A stretch of 64,000 nt of DNA. It comes from Ascaphus truei (Eukaryota; Chordata; Amphibia; Anura; Ascaphidae). Every line of letters starts with the position of its first letter. Within the stretch, counting starts at the first letter, position 1. Made by a program: the position numbers and the translations under genes. Shown here in pieces: positions 23,721 through 33,725 of the stretch. The stretch spans positions 71,185-135,184 of the forward strand of contig WSYH01001202.1 in NCBI GenBank assembly GCA_036426205.1, written 5' to 3'. The notes under the pieces are model-generated. The model had not been told where the DNA came from. It searched no databases and was given only the letters and a program-made list of their open reading frames with translations.

Positions 23721-23749
23721 TGCGCAGGTAATTGGCCTCCTTTAAATAC

Positions 23750-24690
23750 CTATGTGATGATGTCAGGTGACTTGATGAAGTGCAAGGTGTTACATTAACA
23801 TATCCAAGTAGTTAACTCCAAACGGGTATCCAGTACGAATTAAAAGGATTATTTATGTGTGTTCACCAGGCAATCATGATATTTGACAATGATGTAACGT
23901 TAAGCTTTGTACAACAATTTATTCGCAAGTATTTATGGAATGTGTAATGCATGTACCACTTCTGAACGCAACACTCAGTCATCTCATTAGGATACAACCA
24001 TAACATTGACGTTGAAAAACTACGCTGCAACATGTCTAATTTCGCATGTTATTGTCACATGTTCACATGAACTAATTGTATGTGCATATGCATAATTTAA
24101 TGCCATCAGGATACTTGCTATTGATTATGTTTCAATCGTGTAAAAATGAGTAACTATTATAGATCTGTGTATAACTTAGCATGAAGTGATTATAATGCAT
24201 TGTGTACAATGTAAACATGCAATGTTATTGAGTGTCCAATTGCGGACGTCATCAAAAGAGGGAGGTCACAAAGTACATGTAAACATGAAAACAAACAGCT
24301 ACATTTACATTTGATCATGAGTTACACATTCAAAGCATTCTCTAATGTATACCAACATTACTATATGCTGGATCTGTTAGATGTGTGAAATCTGTTACAT
24401 CATATAATAATTTGAAGCACACTTAAGTAACATGTTTCATATTATGTGACCTCTTCCTTTAAGAGTTTACTATAGGAGTTTACCTTGACACATCATAACA
24501 TTAAGACTAATGTGACACGCAAATCATCATAACATAGAAAAGTACAATGTTCTGCCAATAATAAACGTAAGCGGTGACACGATGAAGTGAATCACATCGA
24601 CACTGTAATGCCAAGCACATTTGTATTAGGAGCAATAGAACGTAAACACTCCTATAAAGTTATAAGTCCCCGCTCCATTGACTCCATTGA
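23750..24690. other. Non-coding interval between transposase and the right terminus
   Basis: AT-rich with no open frame of interest. It would hold the transposase promoter. I see no individual element. Confidence 0.45.
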
Positions 24691-25033
24691 TGTAGAGATG
24701 AGCTATTTTTTCTAAGTGCCGTCCCGGCAACCTTGCCGATCCTTCTCCCCTCCAACTTGCCAACTTTAGTTGGCGGGACAAATTGCCGTAGAAATCTCCA
24801 TTTTTGAGTGCCGATCAGCACCGATAAGCTGATTGGGGCTACTAGAATACAGCCGATTTCAAAAAGTGCCGAAAAGTGCCGATAAGTGGTTTATCGGCAG
24901 CCGAATGCCGATAAATTTTTATCGGGAAGACAAAATGCCAATTTTGACCACTTATCGGCGCTTACTGAATCTCAAATGCAATTTTGGCAAAATGCCGATA
25001 AAAGCCTTATCGGCGCTTACTGCATGAGGCCCC
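24690..25033. repeat. Right terminal and subterminal region of element R
   Basis: Dense repeats of GCCGATAAG and its complement CTTATCGGC, ending CTTACTGCATGAGGCCCC at 25,033. The same 210-base end, in inverse orientation, is present at 40,374-40,590 and 60,174-60,390, and short related ends are at 32,100-32,160. Such subterminal motif arrays are typical binding sites for the SANT/transposase complex (inference). Confidence 0.65.
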
Positions 25034-27210
25034 TTGTCTCCAACATGCTCCTGGCATTATCTAAGCTACTGTAGTTGTTTCTAAGAACAGGAAATAGGGG
25101 TTGGAAGGAGAGGTCCCAATGAACTTTGTGGTGATGTTCAGAGCGCTGTTGCACTCCTGCATCGGGGCATAGTACACGTAAGCCAATTCCACTGGGATGG
25201 TTTCAGAGTTTGCCTCCCAGTGAGCGTCAGATAGAGTGCTCTGCTCGGTGTCCCCCTATCTGGATTGTTTACCCTCACTATCCTTATTTAAGTGCAATTT
25301 AGTTTGATTTAAAAGTGTACTTTAGTTATTTATTATTTATTTGTCTGGTTTCAATGCACTCAAACCAGTAAGTCTTTGTTCTTCTGATTTGCCAACTTTG
25401 CCTTAAAAGGAGCAAGTTGGACTTAGGATTTGCAGGCAATTGCCTATTTGTTGGAGAGTGAGTTTCTGTCATGCTATTGGGAATTCCTCAGTGCTTATTG
25501 CAGTGCTGTTGTTGAGATATGAAATTGGAAACAAGAAAAATTGAGTGTTCCAATAGTGCATTATTTTCCCTGACCATTTGCACTTTTCATTGCTGATGAT
25601 ATAATGGATATAAATATCTTTATGAGAGACCAAACATATGCACAAATACTTGAATAAAACTCCACATAAAAAGACTCCATATAAAATAACAGGTTGATGT
25701 GACCAGACAAGGTTTAAAAAAACAAAAAAATAAACACATCATGTTGGCTAGATTTTCTTTTCTACGTCGATATGTGTCAAAACACAGCAACAAAGTGACT
25801 CCGCCCACAAGAGCTGTATATACTCTATGATAGCTGACACAGTTGTTCTGGCTTCATCCAGGTATAAAGGATGACGCGCCGATGATGTCAGAGACCCCTC
25901 TCACACACAGAATGCCTGCATCAGGATTGGATCAGCTGTTTCACATCATAGCAGAGGATTTGTATTGCAAATTATTCTTTTTGGCTTAGCATTTGTTCCT
26001 ATGTCCTAATCACTGTCTCTTGTTCAGCCTTACGCTTATTCAATTCATTGTGAAAACTTTGTTGCTGTGTTTTCAGTGATTAGTCAGTCTCTATTTAGCA
26101 CAGGATTGTGTAGTCTATGCATATTAGCATAGTCATCCTTGGAAGAAGACCCCAAGACAGACGGGAAGGATTACAAATAGAAGAAAAAGACACAGACATG
26201 GATTTGTAATGGTTTATTATTTTATGGTTTACCTGTGGATTGGTTCCTGCACTTCCGGGTCGCCTGGATTTCGGTGAGTGGGCATCTAATGGTGAGTAAA
26301 CAAAAGAAAAGTTTATTATTTTTACTTTTACAGGTTTTTTTGATTTTTCATTCATGTCTTTTATTTTTTAAGTCCCATTTAATGCCTGTTAATGTATCTA
26401 TATATATACATACATTCACGGACACTGAATGGGTGTATTGTATGTGAATTTTGTATGCAAATGCATTGTTTTTTATGCTGTATTATTGCCCCTGTATTTT
26501 ATGTATATCTATCTATATGGATAGACATACAGGGATAATAATTGATTGGTTTGCTAATGTTTATGTTCTTTTCATGTATGGCTAATGTATTTATCTGCTT
26601 TATTTTGTAATTGTTGTGAATAATGTAATTTGTTTTTAGTTACAGGTTAATTGTAATGGCTTCTTTATGGTACTTAGATTAGAATGATTGTGGTTACTTT
26701 AAATTAGAATTGTTTTGGCAATGGTTTGGCTTTAGGAATTGAATAGGGAATTGTATAATTGTTTTGTATTGCATTGTAATTGTTTGAGGAAATTGATTAA
26801 TTGATTGATGCTAATTGATGTTGCTTAGTTTCTATTTGATTGTCATGGTAGCATTGCTGGTTAGGGGACATTGTTCATATTGTATTTTATTGTTACATAT
26901 ATTTTGCATAGTGTTACATGATGTACAGATTAATTGCATCATGGACACACTCAATGCAATTGTGTGACATTTCATAGACATTTGTGGAGCTGCATTTTTG
27001 TTGGTTTATATTTACAATGGCTGCTGGATTTATTTAAACATGCAAAGTGGTGATTTTAAGATTAAAAATTCATGTTTTGATTTATGTATGTTTTATGTGT
27101 TTAATAATGGGCAAATAATCTATTATCCATATTTGGATAATAGTTATTTGGCACATTATTGTACTGTAGGTGTTTGGGGGGGGGGATGTATGTATTGAAT
27201 GTGTAGGTCA
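25034..27210. other. Non-coding DNA right of element R
   Basis: AT-rich with no convincing gene. A block at about 26,990-27,200 is a diverged relative of 28,840-28,960 (both contain TTATCC...GGATAAT and a nearby run of Gs), so a dispersed repeat family is present. Confidence 0.45.
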
Positions 27211-27332
27211 GGTTGATTTATTTTACGTTCAGGGTTTGTTCCTTGGTTCTGCGTGAGACCTCTGGAGACCACCTGCGGTATCCTCGGGTATCTCACGGGT
27301 ATCAGGTTGCGTGGTCCACGGGTGACACCTAT

Positions 27333-27494
27333 GGGGAAGAACCGGTGGCCCCACATCTGTGGGGGCACAGCGGACCCGTAGTCTGTGGGGAAGAACCGGT
27401 GGCCTCACATCCGTGGGGGCACCGTGGACCCGTAGTGTGCGGGGAAGAACCGGTGGTCCGACATCTGTGGCGGCACTGCGGACCCATAGTGAGC
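27333..27494. repeat. GC-rich minisatellite, 54-base unit, three copies
   Basis: GGGGAAGAACCGGTGG starts at 27,333, 27,387 and 27,441, exactly 54 bases apart, followed by a variable CACATC(T/C)GTGGGGGCAC part. Because 54 is a multiple of three, open frames cross it on both strands, but they are only repeat translations. Similar GC-rich, degenerate sequence continues to about 27,700. Confidence 0.85.
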
Positions 27495-27719
27495 ACTCGT
27501 GAGTCCCCAGACCCCTGTGAGAACAACCCGAGGCCCCTCAGACACCTGTGGGTCTGACCCGGGGCTCCCAGACATCCGCGGGCCTACCGTGGGGACCCAA
27601 TTGTGGCCCACGGTGACCCGCGGAGACCACCTGGGGGCCAAGGCTCTTGGCGGGACCCACCAACATGCCTCCAGAACCTGTATGAAACAAGTTGCTGGTA
27701 CCCTGTAGGTCTGTTCGAA

Positions 27720-28660
27720 AAAGTACCCGGGCGCTATCTCTATATGGCGTGTGTAGGATGTAAAAAAGGGATATAATACAGCCTGAGAATAATATTCTTA
27801 TGATGTCCTCCTGTAACTCGGAACCCAGCAGGATCTATCCGGGATCCTTGTTAGCAATAAAATACAAGAAAAGATGGGGGAGCACAGTTTCAAGAAAAGG
27901 GTGGTTAATAGTATGTCCTATTAAACTGGTGATCGATGTGATCAGAGGCACCTCTAGTAAGGCGACAGTCTATGGAGCCCCCCCCCCCCCCATGCTGCCA
28001 GACACACACTGTTGAGAGTTATACAGAGAGGTTTCTTTTCTTTTAACTTAGAGCCTTTGCCTTAGAAATGTTCTCTACAGTACTGTGAACCAAAGCTTAC
28101 AAGAACTGTTTGAGAGCAAACAAGACCATATTTACTACATACGGAATACCGCCTAGAGGGAGAAAACCATCCAACGAGGAAAGCTGAAGATACAACGAGG
28201 AGAGAAGTCACGACCGTAGAAGAATATATCCCACAAAGAAGAAAAGCAATCCAAAGAAACCTTGGTGCGACAGAACTTACACAAGGCCATGTAAGTTTTT
28301 TATTCTTTCACTTTTTTCACTTACTTACACCCTGTAGGTCTGTCTGGTGACCCGCCAGGCCCGCCGGGGACTCGCGTGGGGCTGAGGTATGAACCTGTAT
28401 GTAAAAGGATAAATCATGTATTTATGGGGGGGGGGCACAGGGGCTGGGTAATGTATTTAATAAATAGAATAATGTTTATATGTGGGGCTGTGTATTGTTT
28501 TAATTGTGGTTACTGGGGGTGGGAGGAGGGGGTATTGGCCCCAAGGGTATGTGCGTAGGCCTCCCTTGTGGGTAGTGGGTGAGGGTGGTTAGGCCTCACG
28601 GGGTGGGGGGCTAGTGGGGGAGGGTATGTAGGCCTCCCGAGTGGTGGGTGAGGGTGGGTT
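27720..28660. other. Mixed non-coding DNA
   Basis: No gene recognised. CCCTGTAGGTCTGT occurs at about 27,701 and again at 28,331, marking a diverged direct repeat, and there are long G or C homopolymers at 27,980 and 28,427. Confidence 0.4.
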
Positions 28661-28713
28661 AACCCCTTAATGACTGTCGCGGTTACTAACCGCTATGGTG
28701 ATTAAGGGGTTAG
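28659..28713. repeat. Inverted repeat around AACCCCTTAAT
   Basis: The arms AACCCCTTAATGAC and GTGATTAAGGGGTT are separated by about 27 bases that themselves contain CGGTTA/TAACCG. A small MITE-like or hairpin structure. Confidence 0.6.
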
Positions 28714-28889
28714 GGGACATTACATTGGATGTTTTTATTCTTGTTTCTGTTTTGCTGCAGCAGATGGGGACATTGGCAGGATGAAGATGAGGATGGCCTT
28801 TACCGTGGCAGCCGGACATGGGTGAGTGCAATATGTATTTAATGTATTTATTGTTCTTCATGTATTTAAAATGGGCACATTCACTATTA

Positions 28890-28979
28890 TCCATTTGTGG
28901 ATAATATTAATTGTGCCCATTACTATACTGTATGTGCATATATGTGTATGTTAGGGGGGTATAGGGGTTGTTGTGGTAA

Positions 28980-29022
<43 letters not shown>

Positions 29023-29109
29023 CCACAACAACCCCTATACCCCCCTAACATACACATATATGCACATACAGTATAGTAATGGGCACAATTAATATTATCC
29101 ACAAATGGA
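28890..29109. repeat. Near-perfect 220-base palindrome with an AT-repeat core
   Basis: The left arm (28,890 to about 28,984) and right arm (about 29,015-29,109) are complementary almost base for base, from TCCATTTGTGG to CCACAAATGGA, with a TA repeat in the centre (28,985-29,020). Such structures are cruciform-prone and often arise from foldback elements or template switching. Confidence 0.9.
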
Positions 29110-29120
29110 GTGCTTCTCCC

Positions 29121-29153
29121 TTGATAAAGGTCCTGTTTTTAGGACCGAAACGT
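29121..29153 (+). ncRNA. Hammerhead-like motif (degenerate)
   Basis: TTGATAA, one extra A, a perfect 5-bp stem GGTCC...GGACC, then GAAACGTT. Two core positions differ from CUGANGA, so catalysis is unlikely. The layout is the same as in the other copies in this window. Sequence after it (to about 29,360) looks like a retroelement tail of unknown family. Confidence 0.35.
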
Positions 29154-29362
29154 TGGTGTTTTGTGCCTGCTTTACTAATTCTATTCTTTTTGCTAATAAG
29201 TGTGCTGTCTCTTCCTTGCTGTGCCTACTTTGGATTCCCTGGATTCTCTGGTCTGCCTGGTAAGGAGCCTTTGATTATATTCATTCATATGGGACTAAGC
29301 ACCTGTCTTCATCTGTATTTGTGTGCCATCTGCTCTGTTACCTATATATATATTTATATATA

Positions 29363-29475
29363 CAGGCGGTCCTCGTTTTACGACGCTTCGTTTTACGACG
29401 AACGGCTTATCCGACGCTTGTCAATGCATACCTATGGCCCGTTTTACGACGCCCGAACGGCGATCCGACGCTCTT
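29363..29475 (+). repeat. Tigger left inverted repeat and subterminal ACGACG array
   Basis: The terminal CAGGCGGTCCTCG is followed by repeated TTTTACGACG and ATCCGACG strings up to about 29,480. They are probable binding sites for the transposase helix-turn-helix domains (inference from pogo-family biology). Confidence 0.8.
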
Positions 29476-29585
29476 ACGACGCTTTAAAAAATTGCTACAA
29501 ATGAACAACCAGACGGCTGCAGGCTAAGGAGATCATTCTGAACAGTCTGTGTGAAGGTTTGGTGGTGTATTTTAGGCCCTAAACC

Positions 29586-31448
29586 ATGGCTGATCAAAGC
29601 AAAAAGCAAAGTGCTGTTACTCCAAAAAGGAATAGAAAATCTATAACTTTGGAGACCAAGCACAACATCATAAAGCGCTCTGAGAAAGGAGAGACGAACA
29701 CAGAAATTGGACGTTCCTTGGATATACCTCGCACAACTATTGTGACTATAATAAAAGACAAGGCAAGAATCCTGGAACAGATCAAGGGCTCAGCACCTAT
29801 GCAAGGTACGACAATAAGGCAACATGCTGGGCATATTGCTGAGGTAGAAAAACTCCTCATCATATGGCTGGAAGATCAATCCCAGCGTCATGTGCCCATT
29901 AGTTTAGCCTTAATTCAGGCCAAGGCTTTGAGTCTGTATGAGGACATTAAGCAACAGCATGGAGAAGGGGCCACTGAGGAAACGTTCACTGCAAGTAAGG
30001 GCTGGTTTATGCGGTTTAAAGAGAGGGCAAACTTGCATAACATTAAAGTGACCGGTGAAGCTGCTAGTGCTGATGAGGAGGCAGCTAAAACCTTCCCTGT
30101 TACATTGGCCAAAATTATAGAGGACGGTGGCTATTGCGCACGTCAAGTGTTCAATGTTGATGAGACTGGGCTCTACTGGAAGAAAATGCCCAGTAGAAGC
30201 TACATTGCAAGAGAGGAAAAATCTATGCCCGGGTTTAAAGTTGCAAAGGACAGGCTGACTCTTCTGCTTGGTTCAAATGCTGCAGGTGATTTCAAGCTAA
30301 AACCTTTGCTTGTTTATCATGCAGAAAACCCTAGGGCATTCAAGGGTTATGCAAAGCACACAATTCCAGTGATTTGGAAGTCCAACCGTAAAGCATGGGT
30401 AACAGGGAGCCTTTTTGAGGACTGGTTCCAGCATCAATTTGTTCCGACTGTGCAATTATATTGCATGAACCAGAACCTCGATTTCAAAGCGTTGCTGCTC
30501 CTGGACAATGCTCCTGGCCATCCCGTGTACCTGGATGACCATCATCCAAACATCATGGTGGTGTTCATGCCCCCCAACACCACCTCACTGATACAGCCGA
30601 TGGACCAGGGTGTTATCGCTTCCTTCAAGGCCTACTATCTTAGGCAAACATTTGCCCAGGCCATCAGAGCAACCGATGTGGAAGGTGGTCCAACCCTAAA
30701 AGAATTTTGGAAGGGTTACAACATTCTTCATGCAGTGAGAAACATCGGAGAGGCATGGAATGAGGTGAAACAATCCAATCTAAACGGAGTTTGGCGTAAT
30801 TTGTGCCCGGATTTTGTGTCTGATGTCCAAGGCCTTACAGAGACTGTTGCAGAAGTTACAGAAACTGTTGTGCAAATGGCCAGAGATCTCAATTTGGAGG
30901 TGGAAACCGAGGATATTGAGGAGTTGCTCGCCTCACATTCTAACGAGTTGAGCAATGAAGACCTCATGCAATTAGAGGAGCAAAAAATTGCTGAAGAGGA
31001 GGCCCACCAATCTGCTGATGTGGCACAGCCACAGCCACGTAAATCTTTGTCTAGCAAAATGTTGGCTGCGGCATTCAAGCACATTGATAGCGCACTGGCC
31101 ATATTTGAGGACAATGACCCTAACATTGAACGGATTTCAACAGTCAGTCGTGGGGTGTCTAACCAAATCAGCTGCTATAGAGAGATCTACACGCAGAAAA
31201 GGAAAGGATCTGTCCAGACTTCAATGAAGAGGTTCTTCAAGAGGCCGAAACCTTCAACCGCACCTACATCACCTCCAAAAAGTCCGTTGTCTATTGAAGA
31301 TTCCCCCCCCCATCATCTTCCTCCAATAATTGATGTGTTTTTTTTTTGCTCGTGTACATTTCTGTACAGAATACAGCATAGTTTTATTTTTATAGTTTTA
31401 TTTTACAGTTCTGTAATCAATAAATATACAGTAATGTTTACATCATAA
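29586..31448 (+). CDS. Tigger-type (TIGD1-like) DDD transposase
   Basis: The enzyme excises and inserts the element through TA sites. ATG 29,586 opens MADQSKKQSA. Residues about 15-65 are the first helix-turn-helix (SITLETKHNIIKRSEKG). Residues about 85-155 are the CENP-B-type second DNA-binding domain (KGWFMRFKERANLHN at its end). The catalytic core has D192 (FNVDETGLYWK), D307 (LLLLDNAPGH) and D340 (PMDQGVIASFKAYY), all present. After an acidic linker comes a C-terminal segment ending in an unusual hydrophobic tail. That tail probably reflects loss of one base in the C run at 31,303-31,311: one more C would end the protein at SSNN in the usual style, and the AATAAA at 31,419 lies inside the present frame. 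Otherwise the gene is full length for the family (about 590 residues usual). Confidence 0.93.
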   Translation: MADQSKKQSAVTPKRNRKSITLETKHNIIKRSEKGETNTEIGRSLDIPRTTIVTIIKDKARILEQIKGSAPMQGTTIRQHAGHIAEVEKLLIIWLEDQSQRHVPISLALIQAKALSLYEDIKQQHGEGATEETFTASKGWFMRFKERANLHNIKVTGEAASADEEAAKTFPVTLAKIIEDGGYCARQVFNVDETGLYWKKMPSRSYIAREEKSMPGFKVAKDRLTLLLGSNAAGDFKLKPLLVYHAENPRAFKGYAKHTIPVIWKSNRKAWVTGSLFEDWFQHQFVPTVQLYCMNQNLDFKALLLLDNAPGHPVYLDDHHPNIMVVFMPPNTTSLIQPMDQGVIASFKAYYLRQTFAQAIRATDVEGGPTLKEFWKGYNILHAVRNIGEAWNEVKQSNLNGVWRNLCPDFVSDVQGLTETVAEVTETVVQMARDLNLEVETEDIEELLASHSNELSNEDLMQLEEQKIAEEEAHQSADVAQPQPRKSLSSKMLAAAFKHIDSALAIFEDNDPNIERISTVSRGVSNQISCYREIYTQKRKGSVQTSMKRFFKRPKPSTAPTSPPKSPLSIEDSPPHHLPPIIDVFFFCSCTFLYRIQHSFIFIVLFYSSVINKYTVMFTS

Positions 31449-31641
31449 TCTATGTGTGTGCTGCATATCTTATTGCTTGAGTAACATTTTCTGTGTATTT
31501 TAGCATTAAAAATGCCTTCAGGAACGGAACGTTTAATTTAAACTGTGTTCCTATGGGAAAACGGGTTTCGCTTTACGACGCTTCGCTATCCGACGCCATT
31601 TTGAGTAACGCATTGCGTCGGATAACCGAGGACCGCCTGTA

Positions 31642-31800
31642 TATACATGTAGAGGTATCAGTACCGTGTTAGCCGAGCTTCAATAATCAAAAAATAAATA
31701 GATGATACCGTTCTTTGGCTAATGAAATGCTTTTATTTGTGCGAGCTTTCGAGATACACTGATCTCTTCTTCCGGCGATGTTACAATGAATGAAGCAAGC
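31642..31800 (-). mobile_element. Retroelement tail fragment with GAAAGCTCG motif
   Basis: The minus strand contains GAAGAAGAGAT...ATCTCGAAAGCTCG (31,775-31,741), then AAATAAAAGC and GGTATCATCTATTTAT. I recall the same string order as a dispersed element end in fish and amphibian genomes, possibly Penelope-related. The stem GAGAT/ATCTC followed by GAAA repeats the hammerhead-like layout. It directly abuts the Tigger right end. Confidence 0.4.
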
Positions 31801-32028
31801 AAAATGTATACTTAACAACAGTGTCTATTGGAATGTGATCTGTGCTGGTCCTTCCACCGGTGTGGATGTGTTTTATGGCTAGAGGTGTCAAAAGTTTCCT
31901 GAAAGCAAGTGATGTAAGAGTGTGTGTGTGTATCAGTGTGAATAAAAATGAATGGAGAGCCCACAGTATATACAGTGCTTTACAAAAGGTGTGTGTGGAG
32001 TGGGAGTGGATATAAATGGTGTGGGCGG

Positions 32029-32165
32029 AAAAAAAAAACGCCAAACACATTGGCGTTTTTTTTGCTTCTCGCCATTTTTTTTGCCCCTTACTGAATAGGG
32101 ATAGGCATTTTTGGCGTGAAACGATGCGAGAAGTGCCTTTCCGCTGCTTACTGCATGACCCCCAT
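32029..32165. repeat. Short Harbinger-type terminus with an A/T hairpin
   Basis: AACGCCAA...TTGGCGTT flanked by A and T runs (about 32,029-32,062) forms a perfect hairpin. The block ends GCTTACTGCATGACCCCC (32,145-32,163), the same terminus style as element R. Probably a non-autonomous relative. Confidence 0.5.
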
Positions 32166-32651
32166 AGACTTGAAAATGAAATTGGGGGGCAAAATTAATC
32201 TTGTCAGCAGACGTGCTTCAAATTTGGATGACATTTTTGTACACATCCACTACTGCTTAATATATCAACAAACTTCTTATCACAGAGTATTAACGAGGGC
32301 TTTTATGCCTGCATTACTGTAGCTATTCTGCCTGTATATTAATGAAGTCAATCACTGAATTTTGGGATATAATAAGGACAAAGAAATTCCAAATTTGACA
32401 ATCTCTAAACTGCAAATCAAAAGCAGTAGTATATTATTTGCATCATTGCATATATGACACTGTGATTAAATAAACAGTAATCAAAACAAAGGGTGATCAC
32501 TATTCTTAAAGTGAATATTAATTTCTGTGAAATACAGTGATAAAAAAGGAATATATAATATACAATAAAAGTATAAAAAGAAATGTAAGGTTGTAACTTC
32601 TTGCTCAAACCCTCTGGTGGGGCCTTTATTCACAGGTCCCAGAACGTAGGA

Positions 32652-32966
32652 ATACGGGTGCACCGACGAGTATTCTAAAACTTGCTTTGGAAATTCTGGG
32701 GCAATATCCAGATAATGCTGCCAACATTTCTGTGAAATTTCTGCAGACAGACTAATGGCCCATCGGATTAACACGGCGGGGGTCCCCGGCAGTCCCATTC
32801 AAACTGAATGGGACTGCCTGGGACCCCTGCTGTGTTAATCTGTTGGGCCATTAGTTTTCTGCAGAAATGTCACAGAAAATGTTGCAGCATTACTGGGGTA
32901 TTGTTGGTGATTGCCCCAGATTTTCCAAGGCAAGTTTTAGAATACTCGTCTGCGCACCTGTATATT
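32652..32966. mobile_element. Foldback MITE, about 315 bases
   Basis: The left half (to about 32,802) and right half are inverse complements centred at CATTC-AAACT-GAATG (32,796-32,810). They share GGGCCATTAG/CTAATGGCCC, TTTCTGCAGA and AGAATACTCGTC. No coding capacity. Divergence between arms is modest, with a few indels. Confidence 0.8.
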
Positions 32967-33254
32967 TTCACAATCCAGGTAAAACATACTTTGAAAGGAA
33001 GAAAACAATACAAAAAACAATCTAAGTGCAGGTGTAGCTATATGCTTAGTCAATTTCGATTTGTATCTTGGCTCTATATCCAGTCTACTCACAGGATATA
33101 AGTTGTTTTCAAGCAGTAACAAAAGCTGTGGAAGTCTATAGTCTGTTTGACAGGGTAAAGCTGTATCAACACCCAAAGAGATCAGGAGAGACGGAACACA
33201 GCAGTAAAAAAGAACAAAAGGCTCCATAGCAGAGATCAATTAAGTAAAGGCTTG

Positions 33255-33615
33255 TGTATACTGATCTGTGTGGTCGATTTGAAGTGCTGGTTGTTTAAAG
33301 TGTACAGTTAGAAACAGAAGGAAAGGGAAGTGCTGTGTATACTAGTGTATACTAGCAGTGGTGGCTGATTTTGGGGAGTGTGCAGTGGGTTCATTTATTT
33401 TAAAAAGGTGTGGTAATTGAAGTCTGTAACTTTCCCCCCCCTTTCTCCTGCCTGAGGCAGAGTGTGTGTGGTTAGTTAATTGCTAACCTAACACACATGG
33501 TCTGTGTCCCGATTTAAACAGAGGCTTCTAACGAATTCTGTGCTTGTGTGTACTGATCTGTGTGGTTGATTTGAAGTGCTGGTGGATTAATGGGTGCAGT
33601 TAGAAACAGAAGCAA
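33255..33615. repeat. Direct repeat in the CR1 5' region
   Basis: ACTGATCTGTGTGGT followed by GATTTGAAGTGCTGGT occurs at about 33,258 and again at about 33,549, with similar GTTAGAAACAGAAG after each. Tandem 5' units are common promoter architecture in CR1-like LINEs. Confidence 0.75.
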
Positions 33616-33725
33616 TTTGAACAAGGAAGCAGTTAAACAAGGTATAGTATATTGAAGTACAGTTTACTGTTAGTACTTATAAACTTCATAGTTGCTAGAA
33701 TGAGCAGGATTAAAAATGCCACTCA

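Larger units (their letters stand above)
11362..25033 (+). mobile_element. Element R: large Harbinger-like transposon with Myb/SANT gene, forkhead gene and DDE transposase
   Basis: The left end reads GGGCTTCTATGCAGTAAGC (11,362) and the right end, reverse complemented, GGGGCCTCATGCAGTAAGC (25,033), followed on both sides by GCCGA-rich subterminal sequence. Between the ends are the two genes a PIF/Harbinger element needs, the SANT-type DNA-binding protein (plus strand) and the transposase (minus strand), plus a forkhead gene (plus strand). Span is about 13.7 kb, long for the superfamily, partly because of a 1.15-kb insertion at 12,873-14,026. No 3-bp target duplication could be assigned with confidence. 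That all parts belong to one element is an inference from the matching ends and from co-linearity with L. Confidence 0.6.
29363..31639 (+). mobile_element. Complete Tigger (pogo/Tc1-mariner superfamily) transposon
   Basis: The ends are CAGGCGGTCCTCG at 29,363 and its exact complement ending at 31,639, a 13-base perfect terminal inverted repeat that continues imperfectly. Both are flanked by TA (29,361-29,362 and 31,640-31,641), the target duplication of this superfamily. The 2,277-base element contains one long transposase gene. Subterminal copies of TTTACGACG and ATCCGACG occur five to six times near the left end and three times near the right. It is the best-preserved transposon in the window and looks young. 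Confidence 0.92.

Noticed and set aside
29079..29504. 141-codon frame before the Tigger gene
   Set aside because: It crosses the Tigger end and target site and is made of repeat sequence; no domain.
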